Shown here: positions 1-11,214 of the stretch, one piece after another
How positions within the stretch are numbered: the first letter of the stretch is position 1
How the letters are laid out: the number at the start of each line of letters is the position of its first letter
DNA from: Heterobilharzia americana
Taxonomy: Eukaryota; Platyhelminthes; Trematoda; Strigeidida; Schistosomatidae
DNA: 64,000 nucleotides
Assembly (NCBI GenBank): GCA_944470555.2
Contig: OX104127.1
Coordinates: forward strand, 117,828,741 to 117,892,740
Direction of reading: 5' to 3'
Translations under genes and position numbers: made by a program
Notes under the pieces: generated by a model
What the model was told of the DNA's origin: nothing
Database searches by the model: none
The model's input: the letters and a program-made list of their open reading frames with translations, nothing else

Positions 1-130
1 CTTGCAGGAGATATCGATTTTTTCGAGATAACATACATACCTTGCTAACGACTGTCAACAAACTCAGAAACAGGGCCAACCAGAGCTTCTTGACGATTGC
101 ATCCAACCAACTAACAGTGGTATATTTTAA
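1..130 (+). repeat. SINE family B, 3' body fragment
   Basis: The stretch with ACCTTGCTAACGACTGTCAAC and AACCAGAGCTTCTTGACG aligns with the body of the copy at 4745-4935 (ACCTTGTTGACGAGTGCCAA, TAGGGCTTCCTGTC). The promoter part is missing or outside the window. The 61-codon open frame over it is a repeat shadow. Confidence 0.5.
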
Positions 131-526
131 ACAAAGGAAAAGATTTAGGGATCAGGACGAAAAAGACTTCTGTTTTACACTTTGTAAGCCTTATCGTTCA
201 CCTGTTAAAAGAAGCCAGCAAATTTGAATAATATAGGTATAGAATTTGAACTTTGTAGAAGGATAAGATTAGCCTGTTTGATGTGTCACACAATGATAAG
301 GTTGTACTGTATTTTCACTGGTCTCAACCAACTTCATCATCAAAAATAGTATTTTAAACCAAAAAGCACACAAAAGTCGTATGGTTACGGGAACTTTTAT
401 GTTGACCATTATCTGCAAATTTAACTGATTTTAGGATTAAAATTGCGTTGCAATTTATTTCACTAGACTTTGAACAATTAACGAATATTATAAAAACTAA
501 CTAGAATAGGGATTATGAATTTCAAT

Positions 527-720
527 AATGATGGATAGTGGCAAGCACTTGAATCCAGAACACACGCTTTATCCTACTTGGGACCTGTCAGCTGGATTAA
601 CCTACGTCTCAGTGGGTGAAAATGATACTGCCAGGGATCAAATCCAGCGCCCATCACTTCAAATGACAGTGTTACCTACTAGGCCACTGAGTCACAGTAG
701 CCATTTCTTGTGTGACGAAT
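527..720 (-). repeat. Sm-alpha-like SINE with degenerate hammerhead ribozyme
   Basis: Read on the minus strand it has a tRNA-like start (TGGCCTAGTAGG as box A, GGATTTGATCCC as box B), then a hammerhead-like segment at 549-600 (CCAGCTGACAGGTCCC ... GGATAAAG ... CTGGATTC), then the family end (CCACTATCCATCATT). The ribozyme core is broken: CUGANGA reads CTGACAG and GAAA reads AAAG. The same order is seen at 42260-42410 and 27355-27535. Confidence 0.75.
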
Positions 721-732
721 ATACTACAGTTT

Positions 733-3085
733 AGTCAATACAGCTTTGCACTAACCACCATTACTATCAAAAGAAAAATACCGAAAATATCAAAGCGTCC
801 TACACAGGAAATCATTCGCCGCTGGTAATTAATCAATTCGCTCCAATCCACGACGGGAAATTATAAGCTATAATATCTAAATTGTTAATTACAATTCCAT
901 TAAAACTAAAAATCATAACAGGCAGTCAGTAACCATGGGATATTAGGCCAAATTAAAAGTAAGAACATAATTACAAATGTTAATTTTAAGAAGGGCATGG
1001 AAAACTCTAATTCAGAGTGATACAGGATATATGTATGCCAGTTGGATCACTATATACCTAGCCGAAGTTGCATAAAATTGAAGATTAGTCACTTCCTTCT
1101 TAATCAGACTGTTTTCCCGCACGCTTCTTGATAATTTTTGCCTGAAATTCCAGGCCTCTAGAAAAGTTTTTGTAGCTTTCAAATTCATATGTTGTTGGAT
1201 TTCTAGATCTCGGCGATTAAAACTGCAACTTCCCATCAAGACTAAAAAGATGCATAGTATCGTTTTGCTGTTGGGTATTTCTTATAATTTCTTTCGTCTC
1301 TTCGGTGACTTAACTGACGAACATGATGTTATAGATAATCACTGAAAAACTTTGTTATATTAAATTTGTGTGGCCCTACTTTTGTCTTACGCAAAATGTT
1401 TAAAAGTAGTTTTTATGATTTGTATACTATTCCAACATTTGGCGAGTTAGGAATTCAATTGCCGGTTTGTAGAATATCTTGAAACTTTTAAACTTTTATA
1501 GAATGCAGTATTTGAACCGCATTATCAAACGGAACACAAATCAAGCCAGTAGAATCTAAAATGGTTGTACAGATTCCAACCAATATACTGAGAAGTCAAT
1601 AGTGTTTATTGTCTAAACAAGTCTTGTGTTGATGAGTATTTTTGTATGGTACTTAATCAGCTACTATGTAATGTCACAGATAAGAAAGCTCAGAGGAGTC
1701 TGTTTTTAAAAAGCTGTTGTACATGCTGAATTCATCTACCAACCTATGTCTTGCTGATAATCACGAGCACGTAGATTTCTGATGTGACCTCATTACAAGC
1801 TGATACATCGGCAGCAGCTGAGGAGGATCCAAAGAAACAAAATGGTGTCAAATGGTTCTGCTCAATTCATTGTTATGTTTCTTTTCTGGTTGATATACGA
1901 AAACGTGTGCTTTGAACTATTCAGTCGGCCAAACTTAATTTGTGATAACTGTCCCACTAGCACCAAAGATGGAAAAGAACTGAGTGCACTAGTGTCCGTA
2001 ATGGAAAGACTAACTAACCACCCACAAATTGTCTTTCTACGTATCACCGCAAACAGTATACAAAAGATGTAACATTAAATAAATATAATTTAAACATTAG
2101 TTTCTTTTAATAATAAAAAATAACCGACAAGCTGGTATGACATACTAGAAAGTCAAACCCTTAAATGTAACCACTGAATAACTGAATTCCTGTAATATAG
2201 TAGTTTATCTAGTCGCTTAACATTATAAATGGTAGAACTGCAGTCTAAAATTAAATAAAACGTTACATTAGAGTGTTTCCAAAACAATTTACTGCCTCTT
2301 ACATCAGTTTCAGTAGTAGACGTAATTAAGGATTCATGTTACCAATTATATTTGCAGGTAAAAATCCAATTGTCTAAACCTTTTCTTACTTATATCTTCT
2401 TAAAGTAGATCACAGAAGAATGTAACAAAAGTATGTACTTTGTTCTTTGTGCGTTAGCTAATAACGAACATTTTAAACTCTAGAACACTTAAGAATATAC
2501 TAAAGAGTTGGAGATGTTTTTGATTTCTTTAGAACAGACACAATAATCTCTAGAAACACTTATTTTATGTAGTTAACCCCCCACCAGTATCTTTTAAATG
2601 TGCTTGAGAAATAAATAAAACGATGTTTATTTAAGATTCTTAAAGAATAAAGTGTTGAGGGTACTAAGATTCCATTTTTTAGATCTGTTTGATCGACTGT
2701 ATAACTATATGATAACTTACATCATAAGACGTGAATTTTGTAAAAGTCAGATTTAATGCTCATTGAGAATCTGATGAAGGTTCGGATATTTGTAACGGCT
2801 AAAGGACATAGTATGTACTCTAGGAGCTAAAGCTGGGAAAAATCCTATACGTCTACATTTGAAGTTTCTTACCGGGATAATATTCATCAATATCATGAAG
2901 CTCTGTTAAATGAATCAAGGCTTAAAATTTAAGAAGGTAAGACTGAGTTCTAGAAGTTATTTAATATTTTTATTACAGTTTGCACTGACATGAAACTGCA
3001 AATATCTGTTTCTTGTACTCACTGAAGAATTTAGTTCTACTAAGCTTATTGCTTGTTTATCCTTCGCATAGCCACGTGATCAGTT
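733..3085. other. Intergenic, nothing recognised
   Basis: AT-rich with only short open frames. The one at 1842-2072 (76 codons, plus) starts with a hydrophobic segment but resembles nothing I know and overlaps a minus-strand frame. No repeat copy seen. Confidence 0.5.
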
Positions 3086-3092
3086 CTTGGGG

Positions 3093-3170
3093 ATATAAAT
3101 TTTCAACCATTTCTGTATCACATACAGGTTGGTATATTGGTTTGAATTAAAACATGTCACCTATCAAAGT
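3093..3170 (+). other. Possible promoter and short first exon (MSPIKV)
   Basis: ATATAAAT at 3093-3100 is followed about 55 nt later by AAACATG (ATG at 3154), five codons plus two bases, and a strong donor GTAAGT at 3171. That is the geometry of a schistosome gene start, but no matching next exon could be established. May be chance in AT-rich DNA. Confidence 0.2.
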
Positions 3171-3220
3171 GTAAGTACGGTCTGTCTTTTACTTCATTAC
3201 TTTTTCATTTTATCCGTACG

Positions 3221-3575
3221 GATACTTCAGCCGTTAGTGAACTTCAGGAACAGATTATTCACCCTTGAAATCCAATTATAATGGATTTGGATATCGTTGG
3301 AGCACACAAAGATGATTAGATGTGAAATACTACTCCAAATCCTTACAATGAACCAGAGTGCCTTGACAATATTCCAGGGTTATTTATTACCTATTTTTTG
3401 TATAACCCCGATTCTCTTAAGAACACTTTCGAAAACTAACTTCTATTCACCCGACGAAAAAGTTCATAGTGATGGATGATTTCTGAAGTAAAACAGATGC
3501 TTACGCAGACATTTTGGATGATGACCTGCTACATTTGGAAACTTCTACATGATCAGTGTGACCTTTAACCACAAT
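3221..3575 (+). pseudogene. Interrupted coding-like stretch of unknown origin
   Basis: Segments of plausible protein occur in more than one plus frame: DTSAVSELQEQIIHP, MDLDIVGAHKDD, NPYNEPECLDNIPGLF and, after a frame change, HPTKKFIVMDDF and TDAYADILDDDLLHLE. They are separated by stops. This could be a decayed gene or repeat ORF; no family is recognised and chance is not excluded. Confidence 0.2.
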
Positions 3576-4289
3576 CAGGATGAAACAAACTTCTGTTGAC
3601 AATCACTAAGGAAGGTTAACTGTTACGAAGGTATTTTTGTTTACATGTTCTGTTTTCAAACTCCATTTTCAGTCACAAAACTTTAGAATAAAGTGTGTTT
3701 GCTCTGGCTTTCTTAGGAACAGACTAAACTGAGGTAAGATTCTGAACGCAAATCTAATACCATAAACTTCTTTTTATTGCCGACTGGCGAGTATTTGTTT
3801 GAATGAGAACAGTGGGTGAATGTATAAGTTAATGCCTATGTAAGAAACACATCCCCAGAAAATATGAGTCTGTATCATCCTCTCTTTCTGCTGCAGTCAC
3901 TGGATACAATTTGATATTCATTACCACTCCCAGAATAAAAGTTACACAGGAAATAGAATCACTCTATCCTGTTGAACCAATGATTCTAAAAACACGTCCA
4001 TTCTATTTGTAGAATCCTTTCACCATATGTTTACAACATTTTTTGTTTTCATTTATCAAGATGATTTCATCTGTTGGATGAGTATGCACCCAAGTTTAGA
4101 GAACAAATTTTGCAACTTTTGGGGGTAAACTGCCATGTCCGACTACTCAAAGTATTTACACAAAAGGTCCTCCTCTGTTGTCGGTTAAGCGGAAATCAAT
4201 CAGAAAGTCACCAAGTTATTTAGTGCTTAGGGAGTATGATGACGGGTATACTTTTGGAATACAGTACTGAACTTGCTCTTCACGTCTTA

Positions 4290-4500
4290 GCATTTCAAAT
4301 GTTTTAATAAAGATATTGATTGGTCGGCGATAATCGACAGGAAACCATGCTTGACCCTTGTTTCTTGCTTCCTGGCACTCGTTGACAAGGCGTATCTGCA
4401 ACCACGAGTGTATTGATATCCCACGTAAAATTCAACCCCGCGTCACCCATTGTTGCAGTCACTGACTTCACCAGTGGACCCTTCGGGCAGCAATTTACCC
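4290..4500 (-). repeat. SINE family B copy, inverted partner of 4745-4935
   Basis: On the minus strand it reads a weak box B (GGGGTTGAATTTT) and then GTGGTTGCAGATACGCCTTG, AACGAGTGCCAGGAAGCA and TGGTTTCCTGTCGATTA. These match the body of the plus copy. The 5' ends of the two copies face each other across about 245 bp. Confidence 0.65.
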
Positions 4501-4744
4501 CATGTAGGGCTGGATTAGCTTGATTGACTGATCAATACATAGCAGCCAACTCCATGTTATCTAGTTCTAACTGCTGACCAAACTGTATCAACCACTTCGC
4601 AATGTGAACAGCTAACTAGAAGTCTCACCATCGTGATTCAATTCTGAATTCAGTCAGCGCTCAGAACTAAGCTAAATGAAATTGGCCGATCTACAGTGAC
4701 CACTCAGTGCAGCTAATCCACCCCTTAAGGGATATGAATCGCGA

Positions 4745-4935
4745 CTCGTATAGCTAAATGATAAAGTCACTGACTATAACATCGGACGATGCTAGTTCGA
4801 ATCTCAGGGGGACATCAGTCCCTTCGAGGTTGCATATACACCTTGTTGACGAGTGCCAACAAGCACGGAATCTAGATCAAGTAGGGCTTCCTGTCTGTTG
4901 CCTTCAACCAACTAACATCCATCAAAAGGTTACCG
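4745..4935 (+). repeat. SINE family B copy (tRNA-derived)
   Basis: Box A-like TAGCTAAATGATAAAG and box B TAGTTCGAATCTC are followed by the body GAGGTTGCATATACACCTTG, ACGAGTGCCAACAAGCA and TAGGGCTTCCTGTC. It is the best-preserved promoter of this family in the window. The 69-codon frame over it is a shadow. Confidence 0.7.
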
Positions 4936-4969
4936 CCATGATGAGTCTCTTAGTGGCCACATTGTGAAA

Positions 4970-6595
4970 TGGTCGACAGAATTTGGTCAACACTCCAGAC
5001 TAGTTAGTATGAAATTGTTGCTCTATTGTCACCATTTAATACACTTTAGCATGCTGTACAATGATTTTTCCCTAAACAATATTATAATTCTATGTCAAGG
5101 TTGGTAAAATTATCAATAACAGATATTTCATTGATAATTAAATTATTGAAGTATAGTTTGAACTTTTGTGTTTAAAGTGAAAACCAACAAAATTTGCCTA
5201 AATCGATCTTACTCCTAATACAGATCACTTGAGTTGAACAATATAACCTGATTTAGGTAAATAATTCTTAAAGTAATTGTAGCATAAATATTACTCCACG
5301 TCGGTGAGTGATGGCACATTCAGATGAGTGACCGGAAGGAGGTAAGATCGGTCAGCTGATTTGCTGACCATCTCACTGAATAAATGGTCAAGATAAATTC
5401 CTGACTTCTCTTTTCTGACCAACAAGGCTAAGAATTCCATTTTAAAGTAACAAATATCATACTTATCTTGTGACCAACTTTAGGAAAGATTGATTTCCTT
5501 TGTTTGCACAACTTTTATAAAATTGACATGCTAGGCTTGCTTATAAGAGTACTTGCTTTACTTTCTTGCAACTTTGTAAGCGTTGAACCGGATGAGCTTT
5601 TTACCTGCTGAAAAGTAGAAAATAAAGTTTTACTAGGATTTTCATCGTGTTATAATATAAACTTGGATCACATTCTTCCTTCTTAGTTTGTAGAAACGAT
5701 CTCTAGATAGTTTGCCTCCACAAAACTTCTTGACTTTCGGCAAAACTGACAGAGATTTTGAGTATACATTCGTGTGATTAGTTGCATTTTGCTTAGTATC
5801 TGCTAATAGGTTAGTGACTTTACTGTAAAGTCTTCATTATTTTATTTCCCCAAAATGTCTTACTGTGGGAGCGAAAGTGAACTACCTAATTTCTATCATA
5901 CCTTATTCATTTATGTAATCCGGGGTAGTATTTTTCCAATATAAATTCGAAATTTATTTGGTGAATACAAAAACTCAAAAATTATTCCTATTTGTGTGTG
6001 GCTGAGGTGCTAATTAACGCAGTCTGAAAGACTCATCAAACTAGCAGATAATAAAGGGTCAGTGAGTAAGTTACACATGTTTGAACAAAGGCATGTTAAA
6101 CTCTTAATCAAACAGGTACCTATAGCGCGCGAGTAGGTCAGCTGTTGTCGTTTTGGTTTCAGCCGCTAGTTTATATACCATGAAGATACTACAGTTCTAG
6201 CGAATGACACCACTGGAGTTTAGAGTACGCGGCAGAACAAAGTGTCAAACAACAACTTATAGATGTGTAGATGTATCCTTTATAGACTTGACTACAGTTT
6301 TAATGCTCCTTGGATTGCAACTGAAAACAGTTTAATGGCTAACTTTAATTTTCTCAAAACGTGTAAGATGATCGCAATTCCATTGATTTGGTTACTGCCA
6401 GCAGAGTGAAAGCTGGGAGGAATTTAAAGTCAACCAACTTATAAATTCTGAACTCATCATTTAATTCCATTATTTTAGTAAAGCAAATATGCAGACTGAT
6501 GATTATTTAATCATCTTCCTTACCAAAAATAAAAATACAAGCCCTTCTAGGTTTATTTAGGTGGTTTGTGATTGATTAGTATATGTTTTTGAATG
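4970..6595. other. Intergenic, nothing recognised
   Basis: No convincing exon or repeat copy. Small GC-richer patches near 5300-5350 and 6125-6160 have no open frame of note. Confidence 0.45.
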
Positions 6596-6598
6596 CAG

Positions 6599-7128
6599 CA
6601 CGATATCATCTTCAGAAGAACCTATAGTTAGTTGGAGAACACTCCATGGACAGTTTGTCGAGTGTAAATTTTTGCGGTATGCACTTCAAACCGTATCTGA
6701 GGTCGAAACAGGAGCATCCACTTGTTGTACAGAACATTTGGTTGAGCCACCTATACGAAATCCATAAAACAATACTTGGTAAATTTAACAGTTTCACAAT
6801 ATCGCACAACCACTCTATGATGTCGTCAGTAAAGACCTACCGTCGCATCAGTTCGACTGATTTTAGAAATTACGGATTCATATCTGAATTTCTTCCTAAA
6901 GCGTTTCACTATTTGAAGGTGAGTTCATTCCTATGGATTTTAAAGTTATATGACCTGCATTATATAACTAAAAGACGTAATTTGTCTAGTGAATGTGACA
7001 ATTGCGCCACTCACCTTGAACTATTACATCATGCATTTTATTTCCAGGCATTCTATATAAAAAAGGAAAATAGGATTGAGTGCACTTATGACAGTAAGGA
7101 ATATCATAGTAAGAAATTAAATAAGTAG
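6599..7128 (+). CDS. Possible exon(s) of an unknown gene, two overlapping open frames
   Basis: A good acceptor (TTTTTGAATGCAG ending at 6598) opens a frame that runs to TAA at 6765-6767 and reads SEEPIVSWRTLHGQFVECKF, with protein-like composition. A different frame, 6646-7128 (160 codons, starting MDSLSSVNF), is the longest plus frame in the window and contains a strong donor, AAG before GTGAGT, near 6919. The minus strand is also open at 6612-6809. I do not recognise either product. At most one is real, and both could be chance. Confidence 0.25.
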
Positions 7129-7869
7129 GAGTAATATGTTTTGAAACTAACCTTGGTAATGGGATAAGTCAGATATTAAAAGGGTAGGTTTAGCTTAGGA
7201 ACAAAATATTTTTAAGCACACTGGGAGTACTGAAGTTTGCATAGATATTTATAGTGCACTATCAATCACAACAGCTTTGGGGTATTGTAGGGAAATAAAT
7301 GATACCAAAGGGTGACATAGTTGTACACCCTCAAGCAAAAACATAGACAACATTCAAACCATCAGGTTCAGAATACGCCCATACGCTCTTCAAGTGATAG
7401 ATCAGGCTTGACTCAGGAAAAGTAGTACAACCATTTACTTAGGCATCTAGGGAAGCTCTCATGATTGGATATGGCGTGAAATTGACACGTATATCAACTA
7501 AACACTGACTCAGGGGATAACTTACTTTCAGCTTAGCTTAGATAACCAGCTACCTAATCACTTGTCTCGCGCTACATTATATTTAATGTTTTTAACAAAG
7601 ATGATTCAGCGAAGAAAACTTTATTTTTCAACAATGTCATTTCTAAAGCTTCGAATAAACTCCTCTAGTCAGTTAATGATCACCATGTGTGTTAAGGAAA
7701 GTTTCAACTTTAAGCAACTTTGTTGTGTGTTAAATATACTTACTCTTGTCGAGATAGTTATTTTTTCCGGACAAAGCGCGCATTTTCCAAAAGTATCTTT
7801 TAACGTTATCTTACATGGAGGTTTCTGAGAATTAACTAACTTCAAGTTGGCATTCACGTCGCATTAACA

Positions 7870-8020
7870 TCAGTTTGATAACCGTTGAAAACCCGGGAGC
7901 AATGTACAGCCATTTCATCCTACTAAGGGACTTCTCAAAGGTGAGTACTCTTGGTCCTCCTCCAAGAATCTAAGTACCGTCGACGAGCATGTTATCACTG
8001 ATCCACTGGCTTAGAACTTG
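7870..8020 (-). repeat. SINE family A with degenerate hammerhead, inverted partner of 8225-8450
   Basis: On the minus strand: TTGAGAAGTCCC, TTAGTAGGATGAAAT, GGCTGTACATTGCTCCCGGG. This is the family A pattern (CTGAGGAGTCCC ... GGACGAAAC ... GTCCAGTGCT) with C3 to T, G8 to A and a GTA cleavage triplet. The hammerhead-like part is about 7897-7950. Confidence 0.6.
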
Positions 8021-8224
8021 AAATCATTAGATACCCACAGACCACCGAACTGAATTTTCATCAAGTCCTCGTCGGTAACTTGCTTTTAGGCGAGATTTCT
8101 CGAAGTTCAAATGAGACGTCATGACCGATTTCGCAAACCAAGTCGGGCCTGAGAACAAATACCCAACGAAGGCATTAAATGGTAGTTGCGCTGTGTGGCA
8201 GATTGATAAAATAGGAAGATATTA

Positions 8225-8450
8225 ACCAATGGATTCCTACCACATAGCTTCATGGTAACGTGCTCACTGCAAAACCTGAGGGTCATGAGTTCGATACGTT
8301 GCTAGGTCATGGTTGTAAATTGCAAAGGATTCCTACAATGGGATGAAACAGGGTGTCCAGTTCTCTCAGGTTTTCAATGATTCTCCAACTAATCTCAGTT
8401 CGTGTTGAATACCAACCTGAAATCATACAATGTAGTTATTAAGAGAACTT
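8225..8450 (+). repeat. SINE family A with degenerate hammerhead
   Basis: Box A-like ATAGCTTCATGGTAACG and box B GAGTTCGATAC are followed by a hammerhead remnant at about 8308-8366 (GCAAAGGATTCCTA ... GGGATGAAACAGGGTGTCCAG). GAAA and the GTC site remain but CUGANGA is lost. The end matches the family tail seen at 25400-25450. Divergently paired with 7870-8020. Confidence 0.65.
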
Positions 8451-8459
8451 AAATCAGTT

Positions 8460-10565
8460 GTTAGTTCAATTCTCAAACATTTGGGCCATTCTGGATATGT
8501 AGCTCCAGCAAAATGCTCCTTCACTGTCGTCTAAAAATCATTTATAACAGTTGAAAGGAGTGGTCGTTCGGAACGACAGAAGCACCGGTAATTCACCTAT
8601 TTAAGCCTAATCTGTGTGCAGAATAAGCATATTCAATCTTTTATCATGCCATGATCTTAATCTTTCTCTCTTTTTTTCCATTTAATTGTGATAAACCAGT
8701 TTGATATTATCACACTCTTCAAATCTCTTGAGTCGAGTAAAACTATCCTAAAAATGTTCATTTTGTTTTGGCATGCGCTGTGTGACTAATATCAAATTTT
8801 AGCTGAGTTATTCAATGTTAGGAATGTGAAAACCATGAATGAGATACAACCAGAACACAATATCAGTCTAAGAGCATTATGAGATTGTTAAAACTCTCAC
8901 TGGTTACATTCTAACCAGCTCTCAGATCAATAATTTTACTTATTACTTTACCTTTCTTAAAAAACAGATCAACGTAGGCGTGGTTTCTCTCTCCGCCAGA
9001 TAAATAAATGACTTGAAAGATAATTATGCTTGTTATAACGCTAAAGAAAGGTTTCAGACAAGAAATGACGTTTCATTTTTTAATTTGGAAAATGTATTCA
9101 TCTGCATTATAGCAAGATGATTAATGATATATTGTACTAATTCATTAGTAGGCTGTAAGGGTGATACATAGCATCAATTAACAACGATTATTGTGATAAA
9201 TAATGTTCTTCTGTAATTTTTTAGTAATAGAAACTGTTTTTAACAGAAGAACGACAAGATGGAGAGAAGCTGGCATCTCATGATTTTACTGACAACCTAA
9301 CTACCAATACTAAACTTCACTCTGAATTATCGATTTTTCTTGTTAAAAAGCCGCCATAGAGAAAATAAAGAATAAGATCAATTCGAAATGAAAAAATTAA
9401 ATGCAAATCAGCATTTATGCGCACATTTATATATCTGGCGTTGAGCCTGACACTGCATGTGCATTCTGATGATACTAACTTGATGTTTAGTCCACCAAAG
9501 TTGGCAAAGGGCCCGAAAGCATAACCCATTAGATGAAAATCCAGTGCCGGAACCAATGACCCTTAGCTACCCGTACCAGCCGACTACTTACACTATGCCG
9601 GTATGCTGTTGTGTATGCAAACATAACTTTAATGATTTATGCAGGAACATTCACAAGTTTCCCCTATGTAATCGCAAATTTGCAGCCTTATTACTATCTA
9701 CGCTTAATCGTAATGGAAAAATACACAGTAAGAGCTTTCATTGAAGTTTTAAATGTGCATTGTCTTCAAATTAACTTTACCGTCAAGATGTAGTAGTATT
9801 CAAGAAAAAAAATCATCTTCTAAATTCCAATCATTGTCCATCACAATATTAAGCTGTGATAGGCATCACTCATTCAACAGGTACTATTCGTTATCTTATA
9901 TTGGGTTATATTTTTGAACGAGGGAAGTATCTATCATTTCATGTTGTTTCATCTGTTTGCAAACAGAATAAAGTTCAAAGTCCACAGTCCACTGATATTC
10001 ACAATAAGTGTTTCTGAGTTACTGCTTGAAATAATACTATGCATACTTCTAGGGGTATACAACTGAATGTCTTCGTTGAATCAAAGAATCAAAAGCTTAA
10101 AACTTCCACATGTATCAATCAGTTCTAATAAATGTTTTGATTGAATAAAACTGAAATGAGTGTCCCATTACACATTAATTCCCAAGAATTGCTTTTTGAT
10201 TATGTGCTTTTTCGAAGTAGATTCATTTTGTTTGTCACCCGATTTCTGTTCCACATTGTTTGTTGAAAATTAGGTCTGAGCTGATATTTACAATGACTTC
10301 TGTCTTACTGATAAATCAGTAGTCTATCGTGCAACAATATTTAAGCATGAAGTGGGATTTGAATGACTTTAAAGACCACTCAAGCAACTGATGAGACAAT
10401 CAATTAGATTCCTTTATCTCTGTCAGAAAGGTGATTTTTTCATAAAATGAAACAACTTAATTTCTTATTGTACTGGTTACTTGAGTTGTTTCTACAGTCA
10501 CTCATAGACACCTCATTGGTAAAAAAGGCATTTTAAACTTGTATTGATGTAGTGATCTGACTTAT
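8460..10565. other. Intergenic, nothing recognised
   Basis: Short open frames only (9317-9556 minus, 9544-9744 plus), overlapping in different frames. No family recognised and no repeat copy identified. Confidence 0.45.
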
Positions 10566-10569
10566 TGGT

Positions 10570-10960
10570 TCCATATTTCTCTCATTTGTTTACTCCGTTC
10601 AGTTTACCGTTGAAGATGGAGTGAAAAATTAGGTAGTTGCTAGATTAGAACCAGCGACCTTTGGGATATCAGACCTGTGCTCTTCCAACTGAGCCACGAG
10701 ACCTGACTGCTGATCAAGTCTTAATTTCAATTCAATCACTAAGACAGGTTTCTTCCGACTACCACGTAAGTTAGTGACGCGTACCTATCACTTGATCGTA
10801 CTCACAATGGCTGCGCAGTCACGAGTTCTCTTCCGAATTTATGCACACTTGAACTGAGGAGTGGGAGTATCACATTGACTATCATTTTAACTGTGTTACA
10901 TTACCATGATTTGGCAGACTAGTATTGATACTGGGAGATGATCGGAGATGAGATGAAAAC
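10570..10960 (-). repeat. SINE family C (tRNA-derived)
   Basis: On the minus strand, TCGTGGCTCAGTTGGAAGAGC (box A) and CGCTGGTTCTAATC (box B) at about 10650-10710 form a clear tRNA-like Pol III promoter. The upstream flank with CAATCACTAAGACAGGTTTC resembles CAATCACCAAGGATTTTGCC at the 41135-41400 copy. The outer limits are uncertain. Confidence 0.6.
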
Positions 10961-11151
10961 TTGGATTTTCAGTCATCATCCAGTATCACTGCTAGAGTGC
11001 TCAGCCATGAGTGTCTAACATAGTCAAACTGATAAACACACTCTTAAAGTTGTTGGTTGTATTATTTCATTATTGAATAGACCAAATTGATCGGTCTCTA
11101 TCGGCATATTAGCTTCTACGCGTATGCGTCGAAAATGCCTGTATTCGAATT

Positions 11152-11211
11152 ATATATTAATGACGGATAGTGGATAAGTTCCCTGCTAGCCACTCTCCAT
11201 CATTAATATAT
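11152..11211. repeat. Imperfect palindrome from Sm-alpha-like SINE ends
   Basis: Arms 11152-11173 and 11190-11211 (22 bp each) are inverted with few mismatches around a 16-nt loop. Both contain the SINE terminal motif (CCACTNTCCATCATTAAT), so two SINE 3' ends have been joined head on. Confidence 0.7.
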
Positions 11212-11214
11212 GAT

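Noticed and set aside
3154..3170. Start of GAPDH or another known enzyme from MSPIKV
   Set aside because: Six residues are too few and no downstream Rossmann-type exon was found.
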